DNA of 64,000 bases, taken from NCBI RefSeq assembly GCF_003858635.1, contig NZ_RQJO01000015.1, positions 372,001 through 436,000 of the forward strand. The letters run 5' to 3'. Positions 35,901 to 43,575 of the stretch are shown piece by piece. The position numbers and the translations under genes were made by a program. The notes below the pieces were generated by a model. The model saw only the letters and a list, made by a program, of their open reading frames with translations. It did no database searches and was not told the origin of the DNA. The stretch is from Larkinella rosea (GTDB taxonomy: Bacteria; Bacteroidota; Bacteroidia; Cytophagales; Spirosomataceae). The stretch's first letter is position 1. Every line of letters begins with the position of its first letter.

Positions 35901-36337
35901 TCTTCCTGCAAGGCAGTTCGGGCAACGAAATCATGAACTACGGGCGGTTTGATCAATACAGTCTGAACGGCAACAGCAATCAGGCGAAGGAAGTCCTGAA
36001 CCGCTGGACGCCCACCAATCCGAGCAACGACATTCCGCGCGCCAACTCCACGGGCGGACAACGGATTCTTTCGACATTCCACATCGAAGATGGCTCGTAC
36101 CTGCGGGTCAAAAACCTGTCGCTGGGCTACAATCTGCCTGTCGCTTTGCTCAAACGCATGACCTTTCAGAGTGCCAAAGTGTATGTTTCGGCTCAGAACC
36201 TGATCACCTTCACGAACTACAAAGGCTACGACCCTGAAGTCAGCCGGTTTGGCTCTACGTCCATCAGCCAGGGCATGGATTACGGCGGTTATCCGGCTGC
36301 GAAAACCGTATTGGTAGGCTTAAATCTCAAGTTTTGA
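32939..36337 (+). CDS. SusC-type TonB-dependent receptor with STN signalling domain
   Basis: 1132 residues from ATG 32939. After a signal peptide (ending RNGMAQ) comes an STN domain (about residues 38-105, ISVQLENRDLRTVLNRLEKAA), which in FecA-type receptors talks to FecR. A carboxypeptidase-like beta domain (GTVTDEKGEGLPGVSVLLKG, SFVGYQSQEI) follows. The plug starts at LNEVVVVGYGTVKRSDLTGSVAKV and holds DPLYVIDGF and ATAIYGSRGSNGVVMITTKRG. The barrel ends VGLNLKF. It imports a nutrient too large for porins, using TonB energy. The ligand is unknown; the downstream sialidase-like and FAD proteins hint at a sugar derivative. Confidence 0.96.
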   Translation: MKKLRDYSPTFCLIMKITCVQLVLAVVFAGLTLARNGMAQELLNRTISVQLENRDLRTVLNRLEKAANVKFTYVPQLISAQNKVSLRAENDRLEVVLTRLLKPLNITYQVSGNYIVLKKEPTSAVLPDEQPMEAPDLLAELTVAGTVTDEKGEGLPGVSVLLKGTQRGTATDSKGAFRLAVPDNSAVLVFSFVGYQSQEIAVGSQSTLTVRLEADEKSLNEVVVVGYGTVKRSDLTGSVAKVGEESIKATPIVALDRAMQGRAAGVLVTTNSAKPGGGTTIRIRGTGSVNAGNDPLYVIDGFPTGNLNSINPNDIESLEILKDASATAIYGSRGSNGVVMITTKRGKEGQSGIAFESYYGVQSVRRKIPMLNAREYAEFVNEARVNGGAKPYFDGSTASQPLPETLGEGTNWQDEVFRSAPIQSYQLSFTGGETKTRYAISGSYYDQQGIILNSYFKRFTLRANLDREVKKWLKIGLSMQGAHTRSNSSRTETDGGAAGGVTNAAINYAPVFPILNANGTYYRDQSSLNGSLVDNPVGLANEVTDRYNTIRLLSNVFADIKLWEGLTFRTSWGADLFNSKSNYYATRLIALGASTNGSASITDAQSLGWLNENTLTYARTLAEKHNLTALLGYTTQGYHNESVTASAINFNDDFALYNNLSGGATLQTPASGAADWALISYLARVNYGYDSRFLLTLTARRDGSSRFGPNNKYGFFPSGALAWRVINEKFMQDRKWVSDLKLRVSYGLTGNQEIGDYRYLSNINVSTAALGGATTILRTGGIPGIISNLDLRWEKNAQLDAGVDLALFNNRVQLTADYYIKTTSDLLFSVNVPQTTGYSTSLRNIGKVENRGLELALSTINIDRGGFRWNTEFNIAFNKNKILALDGRPEFTSGDGSGHLQVSNTVLMKVGEPLGNFYGRVVEGIFQNQAEIDGSAQKTAKPGDLKYRDINGDGVINDNDRTVIGNGYPTFFGGINNTLSFRGFDLNIFLQGSSGNEIMNYGRFDQYSLNGNSNQAKEVLNRWTPTNPSNDIPRANSTGGQRILSTFHIEDGSYLRVKNLSLGYNLPVALLKRMTFQSAKVYVSAQNLITFTNYKGYDPEVSRFGSTSISQGMDYGGYPAAKTVLVGLNLKF

Positions 36338-36348
36338 ACCGAAACCCC

Positions 36349-37827
36349 ATGAAATCCGTGAAAATTACCCTCCTATTTTCTTTCGTGCTGGCGATTGGTT
36401 TATCGTCCTGCTCCCCTGATCTGGATCTGGCGCCACTGGGGTCGCAATCCGTCAGTACGTATTACAAAACCGCAGCCGATGCCGATGCGGCCACCATTGC
36501 GATGTACGGCCAACTGCGGAATATGTACCGCGACGAAAATCTGGTGACGCCCAACGTCGTAGCGGCTGATGACGGCATTCCGTTCCTGACCGGGAATGCC
36601 GACCGCGTGGCGCTGTGGCGCTACGGAACCGTTCCGACCAACACGTTCGTGGGCAACATCTGGAGCAATGCCTATACGGCCATTCAACGGTCGAACATCG
36701 TGATCGAACGCGTTCCGGCCATTCAAATGGACGAAACCACGAAAAAAGGCTACGTCGGCGAAGCCCGGTTTTTGCGCGCCCTGCAGTATTTTACGCTGGT
36801 TCAGTTTTTCGGTGGCGTGCCGCTCGTGACGAAGGAAACCACGTCGCTGGAGAATGTCGAAGTGCCGCGGGCGTCGGTCGATGAAGTCTTTAAACTCATT
36901 GAAAGCGATCTGAAGGAAGCCGAGACGGTTTTGCCAAAAGCGTACACAGGAAGCAATATTGGCCGGGCAACGGCGGGCGCGGCCAAGGGCTTGCTTGCCA
37001 AAGTGTATCTGGTCTGGGCGGGCAAAAATGCCAGTTCGCCGTACTGGGCGCTGGCGGCTGCCAAAGCCAAAGAGGTGATCGATCTTGGAACCTACGATTT
37101 GTGGGCCAATTACGCCGATGTGTTCGAACTGAAAAACCGGGGCGGCAAAGAGTCACTTTTCGAGGTGATGTACATTACCGATCTGGCGGGCAACAACTTC
37201 ACAACCGGTTATGCGCCCCGGGGTGCCCCCATCGTACCGAACGGCGGTAGCGGTATTTTCCGGGTCAGCAAGAACTTGTTTGACAGCTATCCGGCCGCAG
37301 ACAAACGAAAACCGGTCACGTTTCTGACTGCTTACGTCAATCCGACCACCAAAGCCAATGTGCCCCTTTCGGTCGATGACGCGGACCCCGCCAAAGCGGT
37401 ATCCTTCTGGAAACTCGTTGATTTGACGTCGACCGTCGGCGGAAATGGCGGCAAAAGTTTCTCGATTCTGCGGTTTTCGGATGTATTACTGATTTATGCC
37501 GAAGCCCTCAGTGAAGCCAGCAACGGGCCGAACGCGGAGGCTTATACGGCGATCAACCGGGTTCGAAACCGGGCGGGGCTCGAACCGCTGAGCGGGTTGA
37601 CGCGTCAGCAGTTCAAAGATGCGGTGTTGCTCGAACGGCGGCTGGAGTTCTGTTTCGAAGGAAATCGCTGGTTCGATCTGGCGCGGACGGGCAAACTGGT
37701 CGATGCCGTCAAAGCCGAAACCTCGTTTGGCCGCGCCCCAACCATTCAGGCATTCCACACCTTGCTGCCGATTCCGCAGCGGGAAATCGACGCCAATCCG
37801 GCATTGAAACAGAATGAAGGGTATTGA
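36349..37827 (+). CDS. SusD/RagB-family nutrient-binding lipoprotein
   Basis: 492 residues from ATG 36349. The lipobox LSSC (Cys about 21) anchors it in the outer membrane. Typical SusD features: the N-terminal helical region with SVSTYYKTAADADAATIAMYGQL, TPR-like motifs (YVGEARFLRALQYFTLVQFFGGVPLV), IESDLKEAETVLPK, and the C-terminal LLERRLEFCFEGNRWFDLARTGKL with the ending LPIPQREIDANPALKQNEGY. It forms the lid of the SusC transporter just upstream; their genes are 11 bp apart. A nested palindrome follows at 37853-38000. Confidence 0.96.
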   Translation: MKSVKITLLFSFVLAIGLSSCSPDLDLAPLGSQSVSTYYKTAADADAATIAMYGQLRNMYRDENLVTPNVVAADDGIPFLTGNADRVALWRYGTVPTNTFVGNIWSNAYTAIQRSNIVIERVPAIQMDETTKKGYVGEARFLRALQYFTLVQFFGGVPLVTKETTSLENVEVPRASVDEVFKLIESDLKEAETVLPKAYTGSNIGRATAGAAKGLLAKVYLVWAGKNASSPYWALAAAKAKEVIDLGTYDLWANYADVFELKNRGGKESLFEVMYITDLAGNNFTTGYAPRGAPIVPNGGSGIFRVSKNLFDSYPAADKRKPVTFLTAYVNPTTKANVPLSVDDADPAKAVSFWKLVDLTSTVGGNGGKSFSILRFSDVLLIYAEALSEASNGPNAEAYTAINRVRNRAGLEPLSGLTRQQFKDAVLLERRLEFCFEGNRWFDLARTGKLVDAVKAETSFGRAPTIQAFHTLLPIPQREIDANPALKQNEGY

Positions 37828-37852
37828 ACCATAAGGCAAATCATCAGGAAGT

Positions 37853-38000
37853 ACCAGCCCACGGTTTCAACCGTGGGGTCGCCGGAATATTGGGCAATAT
37901 ATGAAAACCGTTTTAACGGTTTCGTGAATTCAAAACCGTTAAAACGGTTAAAAAAATGCCGTTTTGTCTCGTTTTCCCACGGTTGAAACCGTGGGCTGGT
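37853..38000. repeat. Nested palindromes after SusD
   Basis: Outer arms 37853-37877 and 37976-38000 are perfectly complementary over 25 bp. Each arm is itself a palindrome (CCCACGGTTTCAACCGTGGG type). Inside lie two further palindromes (about 37905-37922 and 37932-37949) made of AAACCGTT-like words. The element fills most of the 220-bp gap between SusD and the FAD oxidoreductase, which could attenuate transcription into the next gene. Confidence 0.85.
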
Positions 38001-38047
38001 AAAAAAACAACTAACTCCATTGATTCTATTTTGATAACCATACGGAA

Positions 38048-39688
38048 ATGAACCGATACAAAATCATTTACTGCTGGATATTTCTGCTCTCACCGGTTTT
38101 CCTCTTTGCCCAAAAATCCTACGACGTCGTGGTCTACGGCGCGACACCGGCGGGCATCACGGCGGCTATTCAGGTGGCTAAAATGGGCAAAACCGTGGCC
38201 CTGCTCGAACCGTCGAAACACCTTGGCGGCATCATGACGTCCGGATTGGGCGGAACGGACGTCGACAATCATCAGGAATATCAGAACAGCCCGGGCGTTG
38301 GCGGGCTGGCGCTGGAGTTTTACCGGCGGATTGCGGCTGCGTACGGCACCACGGCCGAATTTGAAGCGATGCTGAAAAACCGCACCAAGAAAACGATGCT
38401 CTGGAGGTTTGAGCCACACGTGGGCGAAGAGGTCGTGAAAAAGTGGGTTTCCGAACATGCCATTGCGGTTTTCTACGATTCCCGACTGAGCGAACGGAAA
38501 AATGCCGTATCGAAAACCGGCGCGCAGATTCAGCAGATTCAACTGGAAAACGGGCATATTTACCGCGCCAGGGTGTTTATCGACGCAACACTGGAAGGCG
38601 ATTTGCTGCACGCGGCCGGGGTCAAAACCGCCATTGGGCGGGAAGCCAATGCGGTCTACAACGAAACGAAAAACGGAATTCGGGCCGTTACCGAACACGC
38701 GCAGTTTCTGGTGAAAGTCGATCCGTACAAAACGCCCGGCGACCCCCAAAGTGGTGTCCTTCCGACCGTCCAGGACGAACCGCTGGGCACACCCGGCGCG
38801 GGCGATAACCGCTTGCAGGCGTATTGCTTTCGAATGTGCCTGACCAAAAATCCCGAAAACCGGATTCCGTTTCGCCAGCCCGCCGGGTACGACCGCAGCC
38901 AGTATGAACTTTATCTGCGGTACGAAAAAGCCGGGGGGAAACTGTACGCACCAAAGGCCGACATCCCGAATGGCAAAACGGATCTGGGGGCCTGGCACGA
39001 TCTGTCGCACAACCTGTATGGCCTGAACGTCGCGTATCCGGGCGGGGATTACCAGACCCGGCAGCGTGTTTTCAATCAGCACAAAACCTTTACGCAGGGG
39101 TTGTTTTATTTTCTTGCCAATGACCCGGAAGTAAGCGAACGAACCCGAAAGCTCTGGAGCGAATGGGGCTTGTGCAAAGACGAATTTACGGACAACGACG
39201 GCTGGCCCCGGGAGTTTTACGTCCGCGATGCCCGCCGGATGGTGTCGGATTACGTGATTACGGAACATCACGTGCGTCGGAACAACCCCACGCCGGTGGC
39301 TGACCCGGTAGCCGTGGCGTTCTGGCCGCCCGATCTCCACAGCGTTCGCCGAATCGTGAAAGACGGTTTTGCGTCCAACGAAGGCTCGGTTTTTGGTGAG
39401 ATCGACTGGCGGCCGTTCGGGATTTCGTACCGGGCTTTGGTGCCGAAAACCGCCGAATGTACGAATCTGCTGACGGCATCCTGTCCGTCGTCGAGTCACC
39501 TGGCCTACGGAGCCATCCGGATCGAATTCACATTCATGGCGATGGGGCAGGCTTGCGGAACGGCGGCTGTGCTGGCCATCAATGCAAAACAAACGGTACA
39601 GAAAGTGCCGTACAAGGCCTTGCAGGAACGCTTATTGGCTGATCATCAGCTCATCGATGCGGAGAAAACCGAACCGGCGGCTAAGTAA
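38048..39688 (+). CDS. Secreted FAD-dependent oxidoreductase
   Basis: 546 residues with a signal peptide (about 1-21, ending LFAQ). The FAD-binding Rossmann fold begins directly after it: SYDVVVYGATPAGITAAIQVAK, with the second glycine-rich element LGGIMTSGLGGTDV. The family is the FAD-dependent oxidoreductase group PF12831, large and poorly characterised and often encoded in polysaccharide loci. A late motif, GQACGTAAVLAI, matches the last FAD contact. Export of a FAD enzyme suggests folding in the cytosol before transport, or loading outside; no twin-arginine motif is seen. The substrate is unknown. Distance to the next gene is 28 bp, so co-transcription is likely. Confidence 0.9.
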   Translation: MNRYKIIYCWIFLLSPVFLFAQKSYDVVVYGATPAGITAAIQVAKMGKTVALLEPSKHLGGIMTSGLGGTDVDNHQEYQNSPGVGGLALEFYRRIAAAYGTTAEFEAMLKNRTKKTMLWRFEPHVGEEVVKKWVSEHAIAVFYDSRLSERKNAVSKTGAQIQQIQLENGHIYRARVFIDATLEGDLLHAAGVKTAIGREANAVYNETKNGIRAVTEHAQFLVKVDPYKTPGDPQSGVLPTVQDEPLGTPGAGDNRLQAYCFRMCLTKNPENRIPFRQPAGYDRSQYELYLRYEKAGGKLYAPKADIPNGKTDLGAWHDLSHNLYGLNVAYPGGDYQTRQRVFNQHKTFTQGLFYFLANDPEVSERTRKLWSEWGLCKDEFTDNDGWPREFYVRDARRMVSDYVITEHHVRRNNPTPVADPVAVAFWPPDLHSVRRIVKDGFASNEGSVFGEIDWRPFGISYRALVPKTAECTNLLTASCPSSSHLAYGAIRIEFTFMAMGQACGTAAVLAINAKQTVQKVPYKALQERLLADHQLIDAEKTEPAAK

Positions 39689-39716
39689 AAAACCGTTCTT
39701 CCGGTCTTTCTCCGGC

Positions 39717-40925
39717 ATGACCGCGAACCCCATCAAAACCTTCCTTTTCTATAGCCTTCTTTTCCTTTCGTCGCTTGGGAACGGAGTCGGGCAAACGCCC
39801 GATTTCTCCCAAGTGCCGGGGAATATCGTCGCCCACAGCCCGGCTTCGTCCGGTTTGTACATTGGTTCGCCGAGCTTGTGCATCCTGCCCAACGGCGATT
39901 ATTTAGCCTCGCACGACTTATTCGGACCCCAATCCAACGAGTTTGTCAAACCGAATTCCCGCATCTACCGCTCGACCGACAAGGGCAAAACCTGGACGCA
40001 GATCGCGGAAATCAACGGCCAGTTCTGGTCGAAACTTTACGTGCATCGCAACGGTTTGTATTTTTTCGGAACCGACAAACACCACGGCAACACGATCATC
40101 CGGCAGTCGACCGACAACGGCGTGACCTGGACCAACCCGACCGACGGCGAAAACGGGTTGCTCCTGGCGGGCGAATACCACTGCGCACCGGTGCCGTTTC
40201 TCGAACACAACGGGCGACTCTGGCGGGCGATGGAAGATGCGATGGGGCCGATCAAGCAGTGGGGCAAACGATACGGCGCGTTCATGCTGTCGATGCCACT
40301 GGATGCCGATCCGATGAAAGCCGCCAGCTGGACGAGCAGCAATGTGTTACGGCACGATTCGACGTACCTGAACAACGGTTTTGGCGGCTGGATCGAGGGC
40401 AATGCGGTGTTGAGCCCCGAGGGAGAGATGCTGGACATTCTGCGCGTGGACCACAAGAAATCGCTGGACGAAAAAGCCGCATTTGTGCGCATCAGTCCGG
40501 ATGGCAAAACCGCTGCGTTCGATGTCAATACCGGTTTTGTGCCGTTCCCCGGTGGCAGCAAGAAATTCACGATTCGGTATGATCCCAAATCCAAACTGTA
40601 CTGGACGCTGACGAATTACATTCCGCAGGAATTCAAGCAGGCCAATGCCGGAAAAAATCCGGCCAGTTTGCGGAATACGCAGGCCCTTTGCAGTTCCAGC
40701 GATCTGAAAATCTGGAATTTGCGGCAAGTGGTGTTGCAACATCCCGACGTGGTCAAACACGGTTTTCAGTACGTCGACTGGTTGTTCGACGGCAATGATA
40801 TCATCCTGCTGTCGCGCACGGCCTACGATGACGGATTGGGCGGAGCGCACAACAACCACGACGCCAACTTCCTGACGTTTCACCGCATCAAGAAATTCCG
40901 GAAAAAACCGGTGGGCGGTTTATAA
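39717..40925 (+). CDS. Secreted sialidase-superfamily (BNR/Asp-box) protein
   Basis: 402 residues from ATG 39717; the frame runs further up but overlaps the oxidoreductase. A signal peptide (about 1-25, ending GVGQT) is followed by a predicted six-bladed propeller. Asp-box motifs are visible in RSTDKGKTWTQ and QSTDNGVTWTN. The Arg triad that binds sialic acid is not identifiable with confidence, so it may be a glycan-binding or other exo-hydrolase member rather than a true sialidase. It closes the FecI/FecR/SusC/SusD locus and overlaps the convergent lipoprotein gene by 6 bp. Confidence 0.85.
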   Translation: MTANPIKTFLFYSLLFLSSLGNGVGQTPDFSQVPGNIVAHSPASSGLYIGSPSLCILPNGDYLASHDLFGPQSNEFVKPNSRIYRSTDKGKTWTQIAEINGQFWSKLYVHRNGLYFFGTDKHHGNTIIRQSTDNGVTWTNPTDGENGLLLAGEYHCAPVPFLEHNGRLWRAMEDAMGPIKQWGKRYGAFMLSMPLDADPMKAASWTSSNVLRHDSTYLNNGFGGWIEGNAVLSPEGEMLDILRVDHKKSLDEKAAFVRISPDGKTAAFDVNTGFVPFPGGSKKFTIRYDPKSKLYWTLTNYIPQEFKQANAGKNPASLRNTQALCSSSDLKIWNLRQVVLQHPDVVKHGFQYVDWLFDGNDIILLSRTAYDDGLGGAHNNHDANFLTFHRIKKFRKKPVGGL

Positions 40926-41378
40926 ACGGGCCAGATCGTTCAGGGCTTTTTTGCGGCTGCTGAAAATCTTGCTGTCGAGCGTTTTGCTGTAATAGGTTTC
41001 GATTACGGTGGTGACCGTCGGATGGTTCCCCGCCATGACATTTCGGGTTGTTTGTTGCTCGTAGGTAATGACGTCGCCGACGGTAACAACCTCATATTCT
41101 GTTTTTCCGTACAGGCGGAAAATCTTCCCTTTTTTGTTGCTGTAACCCCAGACTTCCTTTCGCGGTATGATTTCAAACCGCCCGTCGGGGTAACGGATCC
41201 GCACATTCCGGGCGTTCAGAAAAACCGTTCCGACGGATTTAATGGGCGGTGTGGGTTCGGCGCGGTACAGATCGCTGCTCTGGCGCAGCAGCTGGTTGGG
41301 TTCCATGTTCAAGCCTTTGCGCGTGTTTGGCGAGCAGGCAGCCACAATCAGGGTGAGAATAAAGACGATCCGACGCAT
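40920..41378 (-). CDS. Hypothetical lipoprotein
   Basis: A 152-residue lipoprotein: signal sequence with lipobox VAAC (Cys about 15). The mature part has strands with basic residues (VRIRYPDGRFEIIPRKEVWGYSNKKG, FRLYGKTEYEVVTVGDVITYEQ), suggesting a small beta domain. No catalytic motif. It ends inside the last codons of the sialidase-like gene on the opposite strand. Function unknown. Confidence 0.72.
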   Translation of the reverse strand: MRRIVFILTLIVAACSPNTRKGLNMEPNQLLRQSSDLYRAEPTPPIKSVGTVFLNARNVRIRYPDGRFEIIPRKEVWGYSNKKGKIFRLYGKTEYEVVTVGDVITYEQQTTRNVMAGNHPTVTTVIETYYSKTLDSKIFSSRKKALNDLARL

Positions 41379-41500
41379 GTAAAAGGCGGTTTTACGTTTC
41401 GATCAACTTCTATAAAGATACGAACATACTTTTTGCCCGTAAACTGCTGAGCGGTTTTTTGGTTTAGTAGAGACTTAATCTTTCAACGGGCTTACACAGT

Positions 41501-42304
41501 ATGAAAAACATAGACATCCTTGCCGACGGTTTGCGGTTTCCGGAAGGACCGGCGTTTACTTCCGATGGAACGCTCTGGTGCGTGGAGCAGGAGGGAGCCA
41601 GTTTATTCTGGCTGAAACCGGACGGAACGACGGGCCGGATTCAGGTCGGGATTGGCAGCCGCCCGAATGGGCTTTACATCGATGATCGGGATCGGCTTTG
41701 GTTCTGCGATTCCGGTATGCACGCCATTCGGTGCATCAATTACCCCGATCAGGAGCCCGAAACCCTTGTCGATCACATCCATGATGAACCGCTCGACTGG
41801 CCCAACGACCTGACCTTCGATTCGGAAGGGAATCTGCTGTTTACCTGCCCCGGTTCGCCCGATGAAGATGAACCCGGTTTTGTCGGCGTGTGCACCGCTG
41901 TGGGCGAGGTGAAGAAAATCTCCGAAAAGCTGTTTTACCCCAATGGCATCACCTTTTTGCCGAATGAGAAGACTTTGTTAATTGCCGAAACTCACCGCAA
42001 ACGCATCTGGGCCGGGCGCTGGGATGCCGTCGGGTTGAACTGGATCAATCCGACGGTTTGGGCCGAAACCGGATCGGGCGGTTTTGGTCCGGATGGGCTA
42101 ACGCTGGGGCCGGATAATCTGCTTTACGCAGCTATTTACGGCGGCAGTTGCCTGCACGTTTACAAACCGACCGGTGTTTTATCCCACTCCATCAAGCTTC
42201 CTGGTGAAAATCCCACGCACTGCGCCTTCGATCCCACCGGGCGACTCGGGCTGGTCGTAACGGAAGCGCAAAAAGGACAGTTGTTGCGGGTCAATGAACA
42301 ATGA
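41501..42304 (+). CDS. SMP-30/gluconolactonase-family protein
   Basis: A 267-residue cytosolic six-bladed propeller of the SMP-30/gluconolactonase/LRE family. Metal-ligand segments are recognisable: LRFPEGPAF (Glu), GSRPNGLYIDDRDRLW, LDWPNDLTFDSEG (Asn/Asp) and GFGPDGLTLGPDNLLY (Asp). It would hydrolyse a sugar lactone such as gluconolactone, or a related ester. It has its own 122-bp upstream gap. It is not clearly linked to the sigma factor operon that follows 99 bp later. Confidence 0.9.
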   Translation: MKNIDILADGLRFPEGPAFTSDGTLWCVEQEGASLFWLKPDGTTGRIQVGIGSRPNGLYIDDRDRLWFCDSGMHAIRCINYPDQEPETLVDHIHDEPLDWPNDLTFDSEGNLLFTCPGSPDEDEPGFVGVCTAVGEVKKISEKLFYPNGITFLPNEKTLLIAETHRKRIWAGRWDAVGLNWINPTVWAETGSGGFGPDGLTLGPDNLLYAAIYGGSCLHVYKPTGVLSHSIKLPGENPTHCAFDPTGRLGLVVTEAQKGQLLRVNEQ

Positions 42305-42372
42305 ACGCTAAAATCATTGTTCATTTATTTCTCCCTTCCTTTCCAACCTTTCTTCTTCTTTTCTGCACTTTA

Positions 42373-42388
42373 GGTTGAACGTTCAACC
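42373..42388. promoter_or_regulatory. Perfect 16-bp palindrome before the ECF sigma gene
   Basis: GGTTGAACGTTCAACC is a perfect 16-bp palindrome, 15 bp before the start of the ECF sigma gene at 42404. Its position fits an operator for autoregulation, or a stem that influences translation of the TTG-started gene. A pyrimidine-rich stretch precedes it (about 42329-42366). Confidence 0.45.
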
Positions 42389-42403
42389 CATACCGCAACC
42401 CGC

Positions 42404-42967
42404 TTGACTTTTACGCCTGATACCACGGAAACGGAACTCGTTGACTTCTGTCTGCGACGGGATCGGCCCGTGGAGCAGCGGATGGCGCAACGGCTGTTGT
42501 TCGAGCGGTACAAACGGGCGATGTTTTCGGTGGCGCTGCGCATTCTGAACGACTATGACCACGCCAACGATGCGTTGCAGGACGCCTTTGTGGAGGTTTT
42601 CCGCCATCTGGATTCGTTCCGGTTTCAGTCGACGCTGGGGGCCTGGATCAAGACGATCGTGGTCCGGCAGGCATTGCGGAAACAGCGATTGGAGTGGCGG
42701 TTTGAAACCATCAATGAACAGCTTCACGATCAGCCCGTTGAGGTGCCGGACACGATTACCGGAGCGGTTTTGGATGCGGCCATTCGGTCGTTGCCCGACG
42801 GGGCGCGGGCGGTTTTTGTGCTGGCTGAAATTGAAGGATACAAGCACCACGAGATTGCCGTCATGCTGAACATTTCGGAAGGAACGTCCAAATCGCAGGT
42901 CAGTTACGCCCGGAAATTATTGCGAAAGAAATTGGCTGAACTCGGATTACACGGATTAGGGGATTAA
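42404..42967 (+). CDS. ECF sigma factor with repeat-derived C-terminus
   Basis: A 187-residue ECF sigma factor that appears to start at a TTG. Region 2: AQRLLFERYKRAMFSVALRI, then DHANDALQDAFVEVFRHLDSF. Region 4: IRSLPDGARAVFVLAEIEGY, then KHHEIAVMLNISEGTSKSQV. The last residues (GLHGLGD) and the stop are encoded by DNA resembling the interspersed repeat at 9035-9064. The following gene, a membrane anti-sigma factor, begins 8 bp later. Together with the DUF4097-like and outer membrane genes up to 47723 this looks like one regulated unit. Confidence 0.93.
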   Translation: MTFTPDTTETELVDFCLRRDRPVEQRMAQRLLFERYKRAMFSVALRILNDYDHANDALQDAFVEVFRHLDSFRFQSTLGAWIKTIVVRQALRKQRLEWRFETINEQLHDQPVEVPDTITGAVLDAAIRSLPDGARAVFVLAEIEGYKHHEIAVMLNISEGTSKSQVSYARKLLRKKLAELGLHGLGD

Positions 42968-42974
42968 CAGGACA
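42945..42974. repeat. Interspersed repeat fragment at the sigma gene end
   Basis: GGATTACACGGATTAGGGGA and the next ten bases match 9035-9064 at about 24 of 30 positions. The copy supplies the final codons and stop of the sigma factor and ends one base before the anti-sigma ATG. Confidence 0.65.
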
Positions 42975-42975
42975 A

Positions 42976-43575
42976 ATGGATTTTTCGAAAGCGATACAAC
43001 AATTGCCCGAACACGAACCCCGGCCCGATCTGTGGGATCGGGTCGAGGCCGATTTGCGGGCGGATGCGGTGATCGACCGAACTTTGGACGAACTGCCGGT
43101 TTTTGAACCTCAGGCCGATGCCTGGGAGCAGATTGCCGGGCGTTTGGAAAAACCGCTCGTCCGGGCGTGGTGGTCACCGGTATTTACATGGACAGCCGCA
43201 GCCGCCATTGCCACGTTGATCGTGGGTTTGTGGCTGATTTTGCAACCGGTTTCGGATGAAAAAGTAACCATTGCCTACGCGACCGAAACGGTCGAAAGCG
43301 AATTGGGAACGATGCCGGAGTCGTTGGTTTCGTCCGCCGATCAGAAAGTGGAAACCTTTATCAACGAGCAATGTGCGCAACAAACCGTCGTCTGTCAGAA
43401 ACCGGAGGTAAAGGAATTAAAGCAGCAATTGCACGAACTGAGCAGCCGCAAAGAAGCCGTCGAGCAGGAATTGCTGGTGTTTGGCAACGATCCGGCACTG
43501 GTACAGGCGCAGATCAAACTTGAAAACGAACGGGCGGAGGTGACCAAAGAACTCGTCCGGATTTTAACGATATGA
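42976..43575 (+). CDS. Single-pass membrane anti-sigma factor
   Basis: A 199-residue protein directly after an ECF sigma gene. The cytosolic N-domain holds two copies of a short motif (LPEHEPRPDLWDRVEADL and LPVFEPQADAWEQIAGRLE, residues about 9-62) that would clamp the sigma factor. A membrane helix follows (FTWTAAAAIATLIVGLWLIL, about 75-95). The periplasmic part is a coiled coil (VKELKQQLHELSSRKEAVEQEL) with two Cys (EQCAQQTVVCQK) that could form a disulfide. The ATG of the next gene overlaps its stop by 4 bp, so the genes are coupled. Anti-sigma role is inferred from position and layout. Confidence 0.85.
   Translation: MDFSKAIQQLPEHEPRPDLWDRVEADLRADAVIDRTLDELPVFEPQADAWEQIAGRLEKPLVRAWWSPVFTWTAAAAIATLIVGLWLILQPVSDEKVTIAYATETVESELGTMPESLVSSADQKVETFINEQCAQQTVVCQKPEVKELKQQLHELSSRKEAVEQELLVFGNDPALVQAQIKLENERAEVTKELVRILTI

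Noticed and set aside
31309-38000. Insertion sequence or transposase gene associated with the palindromes
   Set aside because: No frame with transposase motifs (DDE, HUH/Y1) was found in any of the gaps; any driving enzyme must lie outside the window.
38090-39592. 500-codon open frame on the minus strand, antisense to the FAD oxidoreductase
   Set aside because: It mirrors the sense gene, has no family resemblance and no start context. Long antisense frames are expected opposite genes of this composition. Similar ones at 9550-10572, 17727-18854, 7279-8142 and 35180-36082 were rejected for the same reason.
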